Source of the DNA: Vibrio tritonius
GTDB lineage: Bacteria; Pseudomonadota; Gammaproteobacteria; Enterobacterales; Vibrionaceae
Assembly: GCF_001547935.1 (NCBI RefSeq)
Contig: NZ_AP014636.1
Coordinates: 1,116,001 to 1,180,000, forward strand
DNA length: 64,000 nucleotides
Direction of reading: 5' to 3'
A program made the position numbers and the translations under genes. The notes beneath the pieces were generated by a model. It was given only the letters and a program-made list of their open reading frames with translations. It did not search any database and was not told the DNA's origin. Below, piece by piece: positions 16,210-23,827 of this stretch (the stretch's first letter is position 1; each line of letters opens with the position of its first letter).

Positions 16210-16502
16210 AGGAGAGGACACAAGATGACTGATCAGGTCCGCATTAATCAATGAAAGGGCCATTACAAGGCAGCGAACTCACTATCGCAAGCCATACTCT
16301 AAGAGAACAATATGGGCTATGTCGAACCGAGCCACCTAGGGTAACGGTTTATGTGCAACGCTAGGAAACATCAAGCTTACAAGGCGATATCACCTATGCT
16401 TTCACGGGCAATAGCCAGGGAATCTTGCATTGATTATCTCAGTGCAATTAACGATAATACCCGCTGTCGATAATAGAAATATACGTAATTGAGGTGTCTT
16501 AA
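16210..16502. other. intergenic region upstream of the unknown trio
   Basis: This spacer must carry the promoter of the three-gene operon. An AGGTGT Shine-Dalgarno lies just before its first ATG. I see no repeat, operator or small gene here. Confidence 0.5.
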
Positions 16503-17243
16503 ATGTCTTCTAAATTGACCCACTTAGTATGGAATTATCGCACAGATAAAGTCGAAGATAAGCTTATGCTACTCGCTTTAGCGGAGTTATCGGACAGAAA
16601 AGGCGCTTTCGAAACGTCTATCGCAGAATTAGCAGAGCTTACTTCCATGTCTTCAGGTATGGTGAAAACTGTACTCAGCCATTTTGCTAACTCACGAATT
16701 AAACTGGTAAAACTGCCACCTCGTGAGCCTCAACGTGATACAGAAACCTTTGCCGGTCTGCTTACCATTGATGGGCCACAAGCGCGTACCCTCCCCGTGG
16801 TGGAAATGGATCTGATGGAAATGGCACGTGAACAAAACGAACGCCTTAATCAGAACAAGAAAAACAACCATGGTAAGCTCAATCGTAGCCAACGTTCGCA
16901 AATTACTCCGCTCAATCGTAGCCGAGAAGAAAAACAATACAATGTGCTCGAAATCTACATGGAAAAAATACCTGATTGGGCAGAAGGCCTAATGTTTAAG
17001 AAAGGAGTGCATGGCCGTCAAGATATTTGGGATGCATTTGTTGTCGATGTGCATGGCACTGGGGAAAAAATCTTTTCCCAAACTCAGCTTATCAATCGCC
17101 TTCATCAGAAGATCGATTATTTTAAAGGCCAATCGTTCTCCAATTTGGAACAGAACGTGCCATCTCGACCGGCCAAACAATCCGCTCTCAGTGCTTTTGA
17201 AGAAAAGTACCAAGATTATTTATATGATGAGCACGACGACTAG
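16503..17243 (+). CDS. unknown protein with N-terminal winged helix-turn-helix, replication-O-like
   Basis: 246 aa, not firmly recognised. Residues 1-70 look like a winged helix-turn-helix (SIAELAELTSMSSGMVKTVL followed by a basic strand KLVKLPPREPQRD). A basic, Asn/Gln-rich linker follows (residues 110-140, NQNKKNNHGKLNRSQRSQ), then a C-terminal helical part with RQDIWDAFVVDVHGTGEKIF. A helix-turn-helix, loose linker and small C-terminal domain is the plan of phage O-type and DnaT-like replication proteins. It is first in a tight three-gene operon whose second product resembles a P-type helicase loader. No phage structural genes are near. The replication link is inference. Confidence 0.6.
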   Translation: MSSKLTHLVWNYRTDKVEDKLMLLALAELSDRKGAFETSIAELAELTSMSSGMVKTVLSHFANSRIKLVKLPPREPQRDTETFAGLLTIDGPQARTLPVVEMDLMEMAREQNERLNQNKKNNHGKLNRSQRSQITPLNRSREEKQYNVLEIYMEKIPDWAEGLMFKKGVHGRQDIWDAFVVDVHGTGEKIFSQTQLINRLHQKIDYFKGQSFSNLEQNVPSRPAKQSALSAFEEKYQDYLYDEHDD

Positions 17244-17292
17244 TTTGTCTACTTCAGCCCACTTAAAACCATAATGATAAAGGATTGATTGT

Positions 17293-18189
17293 ATGTCAGA
17301 TAACTTTGATAAGCCGAAAGATATCGCCAGCCTCGGGGTCTCCTTTGAAGAGCGCCTCGCTCAGTTAGGTAAACTCTCAAAGCAGACACGTGGCTCGAAT
17401 TCACCGACTCAAGGGCATTCGTCGTCAGCTCACCCGACGCAACGTAAAAACAGCGACCTTGATAGTTCACGCTCGATCAATCAACAGTCGAAACAAGCAC
17501 TGGATGCTTACAAAGAGAAAGGTCAAAGTAAGCAGATTCTTAAAGTGTGGTTTATGCTGATGCAAGCCTTTGATTCAAAAATGAAAGTCTTTTTTGGTGA
17601 TGAGCCAGACGTTCACTTTATGAAATTTGCAGCAAGCCTCACACCAGAGTCGTATAAACGCCTTGAAGCAAACCTGCTTGAACGTCTTGATGAAGACCGT
17701 GAATGGCCGCCATCATTGATTCGTTTGCGCCAACTCGCCAACTCACCAACCAAAGAGATGATGTACAAAGCACGTCAGCATCTGTTTCATCACCCAGTAC
17801 CCATTGATCAATTGGATCGCGTCGAGCTATTTATTAAACGCTATAAAATGCGTGAAGTCAGAAGTTTCTCTGAGCGTTATTTTGAGGCGGAATTCAACCG
17901 TAAATATACCCAATGGTTTAGAGAAGTGATTCTCGAAGACATGGATAAAAAGCTGGAAGAAGAACGAGCACGAATCAGTACCTACATTGATGTTGAGAGC
18001 ACCAATGAGCATGACAAAGAGATTGACCAAGTCATCGCTCAAGGGAAGGCGTTCGAAAACCCTCTCGGCGAACGAATCCAACAAATGCTGCGTGAAAAAA
18101 AATCTCAAGCGCCAGAGATAAGTGATGTGACTGAAGAAGAGCTCGCCCAGCAGCGCCGTCACAAAGCAGACTCAACTGGTGAAAAATAA
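17293..18189 (+). CDS. unknown protein resembling P-type replication (helicase-loader) proteins
   Basis: 298 aa. Residues 1-75 are polar and probably disordered (GSNSPTQGHSSSAHPTQRKN). A central helical domain includes VWFMLMQAFDSKM and DREWPPSLIRLRQLANSPT, which recalls the W-P-P-S-L stretch of phage replication P proteins that load DnaB. The C-terminal 90 residues are charged, partly coiled coil (ILEDMDKKLEEERARISTYI). There is no Walker A motif, as in lambda P. It follows gene 1 by 49 bases and overlaps gene 3 by one base (TAATG), which implies translational coupling. The family call is tentative. Confidence 0.6.
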   Translation: MSDNFDKPKDIASLGVSFEERLAQLGKLSKQTRGSNSPTQGHSSSAHPTQRKNSDLDSSRSINQQSKQALDAYKEKGQSKQILKVWFMLMQAFDSKMKVFFGDEPDVHFMKFAASLTPESYKRLEANLLERLDEDREWPPSLIRLRQLANSPTKEMMYKARQHLFHHPVPIDQLDRVELFIKRYKMREVRSFSERYFEAEFNRKYTQWFREVILEDMDKKLEEERARISTYIDVESTNEHDKEIDQVIAQGKAFENPLGERIQQMLREKKSQAPEISDVTEEELAQQRRHKADSTGEK

Positions 18190-18872
18190 TGCGCGATTTT
18201 AATGTGTTAGAGCGTCAGGACCACTATTTTCGTTGCAGTGTCGACAATATCGCATCTCGTTACTGTCGGATTGTGATCGATGAAAATAGCCAAGACCTTC
18301 CACTAGGTAAAAGTACACTGCATGTTGAAGAGGTTACCAACCGTTACCAACATCATGGGAAAGATTGTGTATTTCGTTTAACGCTGCCCTTTGCCGAGCA
18401 AGATTCTATTGAAATTTGCACCCTTAATGCAGGGCCGAAAAATAGCTTCACTTACAAAGAGTGTTTACGCTTGGGGGGCAAATGGGAACCCGTCATAAAC
18501 GAATGGGTATTTTCCGGGTCGGTCAAAGATCAAGTAACGAAGTTAGAGACGATTGTTCGCTCAAAACAAGTTACCGTGGAGGTACTGTTTAAAGAAACCA
18601 TCACCGCCCCACAAAAAGCACTGACGCTGTTTGGTTTTGAACTGGTGAAAGGATTAAATATTAACTTCACCCCCATTATGCACAAAGGGGTCACGGTCAA
18701 GAAAGGCGACATCTCCTATGTAGCTGGACCCGATGCAAAAACCATTGCTCGCGCTGGCACCTTGGTGCACCTATGTCTGCCTGAGTTAATGCTCGAGTCA
18801 ACACTCTATCGCGAAGAGTATTTCGCTGCGCTCGATTATCGGGTAATAAAAACCCGAGCTAAACGTCGCTAA
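18189..18872 (+). CDS. unknown protein, third gene of the trio
   Basis: 227 aa, not recognised. It starts in the TAATG overlap with the preceding gene. Beta-rich sequence is predicted by eye through much of its length (HVEEVTNRYQHHGKDCVFRL). The segment LGGKWEPVINEWVFSG looks like a small compact motif seen in some nucleic-acid-associated domains, but I cannot assign it. No signal peptide or membrane helix. The C-terminus is basic (KTRAKRR). Its place in the operon suggests a shared role with the O/P-like pair. Confidence 0.6.
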   Translation: MRDFNVLERQDHYFRCSVDNIASRYCRIVIDENSQDLPLGKSTLHVEEVTNRYQHHGKDCVFRLTLPFAEQDSIEICTLNAGPKNSFTYKECLRLGGKWEPVINEWVFSGSVKDQVTKLETIVRSKQVTVEVLFKETITAPQKALTLFGFELVKGLNINFTPIMHKGVTVKKGDISYVAGPDAKTIARAGTLVHLCLPELMLESTLYREEYFAALDYRVIKTRAKRR

Positions 18873-18903
18873 ACGCTACGTGACCATCCGCACATCGCCC
18901 CGA

Positions 18904-18942
18904 ATAAAAAAGTAAGCCCGACGTTCAAATTGAACCTCGGGC
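18904..18942. terminator. bidirectional intrinsic terminator
   Basis: A 12-bp stem with one mismatch (18916-18927 with 18931-18942) lies 43 bases after the trio. On the minus strand it is followed by a run of six T (18905-18910 region), on the plus strand by CTTATAAATTT. It can end the trio operon and stop transcripts coming from the RNase gene. Confidence 0.7.
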
Positions 18943-19007
18943 CTTATAAATTTCAACGACGTTGAAAGACTAAATAACGGTTCCTAATTATGTTCCAGTT
19001 ATACTCA

Positions 19008-19073
19008 TTAGGCGAATGCGGATAAGCAGACCCTCTTTGGTTTTATGCGAGTCTGCGTTCAGCATTTGCCTAA
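19008..19073. other. nested inverted repeat, possible structured RNA
   Basis: Outer arms of 12 bases (19008-19019 with 19062-19073, one G-U) enclose a second perfect 6-bp stem GCAGAC/GTCTGC (19026-19031 with 19051-19056) with a 19-base loop. It lies 37 bases past the stop codon of the RNase T2 gene. No T-run follows it. It may be a 3'-UTR structure. Confidence 0.5.
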
Positions 19074-19110
19074 ATGACTTACATTTGGGGATTATGGCCA
19101 GAGGTTGGGA

Positions 19111-20091
19111 TCAGTTTATCCCTGGCGCCTCTACATAAAATTGTTTACCACAGTTACCCGCAAATGAGTTTGCCGCCTTTGCTCCAGAGACCAATTGGGG
19201 AATATCTGCATCCATATTGAGTGATTTGGGTAACTGAACTCGAATTTCGCTGAGGTATTTCTTCACTCTTCCTGAGCAAGAGAGTTGGATTTTATTGACC
19301 ACCTCATCGCCCATCACGCTAGCCAGTTCACTTTTCATTGATGCCGTTTTCACTTCTGTTGCGAGATTGTGGCGAATAAAATCACCTAATTCAGAATGGT
19401 CGAACTTTTCGACTAACTGCTTCATCTGCATAAAGTAGCTGTCATCGTCCAGAGCTTGGCAAGTGCCATGCTTTAACCATTCATGAGAGCCAAAATCAGT
19501 CGAATAATAAAAGTTTGGCATCCAAGGCGATATCGCTTTTATCGTTTCTTCACGTAAATTCAGTGGCGTAGTTGCACAACTATCGTAGTGAATACCGCAC
19601 TCTGTTTTATTGGGCCATAAACCATGTATCGTTAGGTTAGAAACGCTTAAGGATCCGTCATTGAGATGATCACATTCAGCTTTGGTCCCCCGATAATTTA
19701 CATGTTCACAGAAACCCGCTTGCCAACTCATCGACAGCACATACGAATCAAAGGTATTAGCGACATGACACTCCTTGCTCATACCTAGACTCTCTTTTTC
19801 GGCAGATCGTGTATTCATTGATAGGATCCCACATGAGCGATTAACCCACCGCTGCTTCGGCTCTTGGTTTGGAAACTCCAATAACAGCCAATGGCCTCCG
19901 GGTTTATTCTCACCGACTACCGAGTAAATATCAGCGACTTGGGTCATTACATTATCTGGGTTATCGCGATTTTTGATGCTTTTGTACGCCGGACAAATAA
20001 GTGATGCAGAAAAGGTTCCCTGGATTGGTGCTGCCCATGTGTAAGATGAGCACACTAGCCATCCCAAACTCATAATAATTCCTCGTTTCAT
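19111..20091 (-). CDS. rna: ribonuclease T2 family protein (RNase I-like), exported
   Basis: 326-aa endoribonuclease of the RNase T2 family, which cuts RNA through 2',3'-cyclic phosphates in the periplasm or outside the cell. A signal peptide ends near Ala21. Both active-site boxes are clear: CAS I IHGLWP at residues 155-160 with His156, and CAS II HEWLKHGTC at 203-211 with His203, Glu204 and His208. Many Cys residues suggest disulfides. It is about 55 residues longer than E. coli RNase I because of an extra N-terminal beta-rich domain of roughly 95 residues (22-115). It stands alone on the minus strand. Confidence 0.9.
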   Translation of the reverse strand: MKRGIIMSLGWLVCSSYTWAAPIQGTFSASLICPAYKSIKNRDNPDNVMTQVADIYSVVGENKPGGHWLLLEFPNQEPKQRWVNRSCGILSMNTRSAEKESLGMSKECHVANTFDSYVLSMSWQAGFCEHVNYRGTKAECDHLNDGSLSVSNLTIHGLWPNKTECGIHYDSCATTPLNLREETIKAISPWMPNFYYSTDFGSHEWLKHGTCQALDDDSYFMQMKQLVEKFDHSELGDFIRHNLATEVKTASMKSELASVMGDEVVNKIQLSCSGRVKKYLSEIRVQLPKSLNMDADIPQLVSGAKAANSFAGNCGKQFYVEAPGIN

Positions 20092-20399
20092 GACCTTTCC
20101 TTTTCCCTACTAGAACAACGCTTAACGAACTGTGACTCCAATTGAGTTAGCCATCTATTAAAACAACATAAGTGATTGTTTTTACAAGTGAGGCTATTGT
20201 ATCGGTTTTTTTCCCTATTGAGATGCGAACTGGGTAACAAGTTCTCACAATGAATACAATCTCTATTTGTTATACAAAATGCTCATATTAAAAGTGACAA
20301 GATCACAAAACCGACCTAACATTCTAATATAACAGCGATATTTTTAATCAATTTGGCGGATTCACACTGAAATATTGTGAGCACCCTTGAGGAAACAAC
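20092..20399. promoter_or_regulatory. divergent promoter region between rna and map
   Basis: 308-bp AT-rich spacer. A palindromic GTGA-N5-TCAC near 20296-20308 looks like a CRP half-site pair, but the spacing is one base short of the consensus. TTGAGGAAACAAC precedes the map start. No small gene seen. Confidence 0.45.
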
Positions 20400-21191
20400 G
20401 TGAGACCAGAGGTCACTCTTAAAACCGATTATGAAATACGGTTAATGCGCGAAAGCGGCGCACTGTTGGTCGAGGTGTTTGCTATGCTCGATGAACGAGT
20501 GAAACCCGGTATCACCACGCTTGAGCTAGATAAAATTACTGAGCAGTTTATTCGCCATGAACTCAAAGCGGCACCAGCTAGTCTCGGTGCCTATGGCTAT
20601 CCATTTAGCATTAACGCCTCCCCTAATCATGTTGCTTGTCATGGGATGCCCACTGAGGAGGTGGCGATCCAACCAACTGATATTTTGAATATTGATATTA
20701 CCCTAGAGAAAAACGGCTTTATCGTCGATTCCAACAAAACCTATATATTACCGGAAGCTAGCAGCGAAGCGCAGCGTTTGGTTATGGTCGCCAATCAAGC
20801 GATGTGGAAAGGCATCGAGCAAGTTGTTCCCGGTGCCCACTCCGGTGATATTGGCTTTGCCATTAGTGAGTTTGTTGAGAGTCAAGGCTATAGTGTGGTT
20901 CGCGAATTTTGTGGACACGGTATTGGCAGAGTGATGCATGAAGCACCGCAAATCCTCCATTTTGGCCTACCAAAGACGGGGTTTATTATTGAACCAGGTA
21001 TGACCTTTACCGTTGAACCCGTTATTAATCAAGGCAGTAATCGTGTGGTCACCTTAAAAGATGGTTGGACTGTTGTGACATGCGATAACCAGCTTTCTGC
21101 CCAGTTTGAACATACCCTTGCTGTTACCAAAGAGGGCGTGGAAATTCTCACCTTACGCCAAGATGAAACACCCTTCCCTTGGCGAAAATAG
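20400..21191 (+). CDS. map: type I methionine aminopeptidase, probable second copy
   Basis: 263-aa cytosolic metallopeptidase that removes N-terminal Met from new proteins. The pita-bread ligands are present: Asp in LNIDITL, Asp in FIVDSNKTY, His in GHGIGRVMHE, Glu in FTVEP and Glu in QFEHTL. The substrate His is in HVACHGMP. Several motifs differ from the usual housekeeping form (FIVDSNKTY where most have HGDTSRTF-like sequence), so this is probably an auxiliary paralogue rather than the essential copy, which normally lies next to rpsB. It starts at GTG after GAGG. It is convergent with the AraC gene. Confidence 0.88.
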   Translation: MRPEVTLKTDYEIRLMRESGALLVEVFAMLDERVKPGITTLELDKITEQFIRHELKAAPASLGAYGYPFSINASPNHVACHGMPTEEVAIQPTDILNIDITLEKNGFIVDSNKTYILPEASSEAQRLVMVANQAMWKGIEQVVPGAHSGDIGFAISEFVESQGYSVVREFCGHGIGRVMHEAPQILHFGLPKTGFIIEPGMTFTVEPVINQGSNRVVTLKDGWTVVTCDNQLSAQFEHTLAVTKEGVEILTLRQDETPFPWRK

Positions 21192-21248
21192 CGAGAGTCG
21201 GTTATCGCGGCATCGGCATTAACTTTTACGATTTAACTTTGCCGACAC

Positions 21249-22304
21249 TTAACTTTGCCGACGATAGCGGCTAGGACTGACACCAAACCAACGGCGAAAT
21301 GCCCGTGAAAAAGCGCTGGTTTCTGAATACCCTAGCATCATCCCCAAGTCGGTGATTGCCAGTTGGTCCTGCTGTAGATACTGCTTCGCCATAGTGCATC
21401 GAACCTGCTCAACTAACTGGCGAAATGACTGTTCTTCTTGGCGCAACTGGCGTTGCAATGTCATACGAGAGACTCCCATTTGCATTGCAATGTGCTCCAA
21501 TTGCGGCTCACCTTGCATTAGCTGATGCTGGATATGAGCACTAACTTGCTCTGTCACACTCTGGCAACTCGTGGTGGTATTTAATTGTGATAGAGCAGAG
21601 AACATCAAAGGCAATAACAGCGGATCATGCGAAGGCATCGGCCGCTGAAGAACATTTTTTGCTATTACCAATGAGTTAAAAGGTTGATTGAAATAGACTG
21701 GGGCATCAAATACTTTACAGTGTTCATGCCAGTCTGCTGGTGCTGGGTGCTCGAAATGCACTTCTTTGGGTGCCCAATGCATGCCCGCAGCCTGACGCAC
21801 TAAGTTAACAATCATTCCCATGGTCAGCTCTGCATCCTGACGACGAGCCATAATCGCGCCATGGCGAATCTGATAGTCAAAACGCCACGCCTCTTTAAGT
21901 TCCACCCATTGGGTCAAAGTGTCATGCTGATGCCAGTGAAAACAGCGAACCACGTTTTGAATGGCTTCACCTACTGTGGGCGAGCACAGTCCAATGTAAC
22001 CAAGCAACCCCAACTGTTGAGGCATAAACTGCTTTCCATAATAGAGTCCAAAATGATCGCATCCCGTCGCTTGAGCGGCCTGTTCAAGCACTTCACAATA
22101 GCTAACCAAAGTAAGGCTTGAGGTCGGTTGCATTAACCATTCAGGATCAATCTGACTGCGCTCTAAAATGGTATCGGTGTTCCCGCCCATTTGGCGAATA
22201 AACCCATCTAATCCTGTCGCGGCAGCCGCTAACACCCCACGATTTACGGTACCTGCCGTGTTGGGCAATACCATGTGCGTTGGATTTATGTTGCCATTCG
22301 ACAT
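21249..22304 (-). CDS. AraC family transcriptional regulator with arabinose-binding-like domain
   Basis: 351 aa. The N-terminal 200 residues match the AraC-type arabinose-binding-like domain of the OruR/ArgR-like group (FGLYYGKQFMPQQLGLLGYI). The C-terminal two helix-turn-helix units include LEHIAMQMGVSRMTLQRQLR and ITDLGMMLGYSETSAFSRAF, ending in WFGVSPSRYRR. Regulators of this group often sense amino acids or amines. It lies next to, and in the same direction as, a kinase gene that is divergent from a class III aminotransferase, and is the best candidate regulator of that pair. Confidence 0.88.
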   Translation of the reverse strand: MSNGNINPTHMVLPNTAGTVNRGVLAAAATGLDGFIRQMGGNTDTILERSQIDPEWLMQPTSSLTLVSYCEVLEQAAQATGCDHFGLYYGKQFMPQQLGLLGYIGLCSPTVGEAIQNVVRCFHWHQHDTLTQWVELKEAWRFDYQIRHGAIMARRQDAELTMGMIVNLVRQAAGMHWAPKEVHFEHPAPADWHEHCKVFDAPVYFNQPFNSLVIAKNVLQRPMPSHDPLLLPLMFSALSQLNTTTSCQSVTEQVSAHIQHQLMQGEPQLEHIAMQMGVSRMTLQRQLRQEEQSFRQLVEQVRCTMAKQYLQQDQLAITDLGMMLGYSETSAFSRAFRRWFGVSPSRYRRQS

Positions 22305-22512
22305 GCTCTGTTCCTCACTAACCGTGTGCTACTTAATAGGATCCAGATTGCAAAATTCACACCAGAAACATTTTTCATCAACAACAAATATCGTATTGAT
22401 ATTTATGATTATTTTTACAGAAGTTACAAAATACAACACATAAATACCAAGCTCCTGCTGCACAATAGGGCACCCGCACTGCCGAAGTGCGTGTGCCTCT
22501 ATCGCTTCTAAG

Positions 22513-23595
22513 CTATACGGCCAATGGCAATTCTGAACATTCTTGTTCAAGAAACTCTCTGCATAAACGTACGGTTTCTTTCACCCAATTCTCTCCTAAA
22601 CTTTGCGCCATTTCTGTCTCACTGTGTGAACCTATCCATGCCAATAATTGAATTCGACGTTGGATGATCATGACTGGTAGAATGGCGATATCGTGCGCGG
22701 TTAAAGCACGTACGGATTGATACCCTATCAACCAATTGTTGAGCCATTCATCTCGTAGAGGGTGATGCTCATAAAAGCTGATTGCGGCGGCAGCATCATG
22801 CATAAACCAGCCGATACCACAGTCGTCAAAGTCGATGACCCGAGTACCCTCTTGGTGCATCAGTAAGTTAGTTAAACGCAAGTCAGCATGAATTAAACCA
22901 TATCGGTCTGGCGCTTTACCGTAGTAAGTCAATTGGCGCTGCACGATGTTCAGGACTCGTTCTATCAGTTCTCTATCTTGGTCGTTAAGTCCTGCCACTG
23001 CAGACCAAGCCCCCCAGTAACCACGTTTTCCCACCATGTTATCGTGACTCCAAACGAGCCGTTTAAAATCATTCGGTTTGTGCCACTGAATACTTTGCAT
23101 GTGCAGTCGAGCCATGATGGTCCCTAACGCTTGATACGCTTTGGGGTCAACATCAGTGGTGGGAGTGGTTCCATCGATCCAATCAAATAACACGGCATGG
23201 CGTTGTTCGTGTTCTGAGACAAGAAGTGTTTGAACCCTACTTCCATCTCGACTCGCGATAGGCGTGGGGGAAACAATGCCTTGTTCTGTCAGCGCAGAGA
23301 GCCACGCCAATTCACTTTCAATACTGATTTTATCGTGATAGTTCGGGCGGTGAATTCGCAAAGCGTATTGCTTGTCTGCTGTCACAATCTTAAACGTGGC
23401 ATTTTCTGAACGACACAAGAGATAAAGCTCTCCTTGATAGTCTGCAGCATAATTTTGCATCGCGCGCTTAGCGAGTTCGGTGATTTCAACATCACTAAGT
23501 GTGTCGTATTGCTCTACTGTAATATCACACTGAGCTTGCGAGCCAGCGTCACCTCGTAACACTTGAGTTTGTTGGTTAGACAGTTCCATCGTCAT
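22513..23595 (-). CDS. APH-fold small-molecule kinase, possible amino-alcohol or hydroxylysine kinase
   Basis: 360-aa phosphotransferase of the aminoglycoside phosphotransferase/choline kinase fold. The catalytic loop HADLRLTN spans residues 236-243 and the metal-binding DFDD is at 255-258. The N-lobe Lys/Glu pair is less clear. Start set at the ATG at 23595 because AGGAGG sits five bases before it. It is divergent from a class III PLP enzyme of the phospholyase-like subgroup. Human hydroxylysine kinase is paired with just such a phospholyase, so phosphorylation of an amino alcohol followed by phosphate elimination is a reasonable inference. The substrate is unproven. Confidence 0.82.
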   Translation of the reverse strand: MTMELSNQQTQVLRGDAGSQAQCDITVEQYDTLSDVEITELAKRAMQNYAADYQGELYLLCRSENATFKIVTADKQYALRIHRPNYHDKISIESELAWLSALTEQGIVSPTPIASRDGSRVQTLLVSEHEQRHAVLFDWIDGTTPTTDVDPKAYQALGTIMARLHMQSIQWHKPNDFKRLVWSHDNMVGKRGYWGAWSAVAGLNDQDRELIERVLNIVQRQLTYYGKAPDRYGLIHADLRLTNLLMHQEGTRVIDFDDCGIGWFMHDAAAAISFYEHHPLRDEWLNNWLIGYQSVRALTAHDIAILPVMIIQRRIQLLAWIGSHSETEMAQSLGENWVKETVRLCREFLEQECSELPLAV

Positions 23596-23696
23596 TGTTA
23601 CCTCCTGATTTTGGGGTTGGGTCAGGATTAGCATCTAATGAAACGCTGCATGGTGCTTGACCGCAAGGTAAAAACCAAACACTTTGAATGATCTTT

Positions 23697-23761
23697 GGGG
23701 TCAACTAAGGCCTCAAATTGACCTGAGAACGCTTAATCGACGCTCTCAGGTCAAGTTTTTT
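23697..23761 (+). promoter_or_regulatory. leader terminator with possible antiterminator before the class III PLP enzyme
   Basis: TTGACCTGAGA (23718-23728) and TCTCAGGTCAA (23744-23754) make a perfect 11-bp stem, followed by G and six T (23756-23761). This intrinsic terminator points toward the PLP-enzyme gene and ends 66 bases before its ATG, so it lies in the 5' leader. Upstream, GGTCAA (23699-23704) can pair with TTGACC (23718-23723), which would open the terminator. Mutually exclusive hairpins suggest riboswitch- or protein-controlled attenuation. No known riboswitch class is recognised. Confidence 0.6.
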
Positions 23762-23827
23762 GCCGATGAGACGTCCATGATGAACCCATACAGCATGATG
23801 CTAACTATTGATTAGACCGGAGGATTT

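Noticed and set aside
16503..18872. Prophage
   Set aside because: Only the replication-like trio is present; there is no integrase, repressor, structural or lysis gene and no att duplication that I could see.
20296..20308. CRP site between rna and map
   Set aside because: The half-sites are five bases apart instead of six, so the fit is not convincing.
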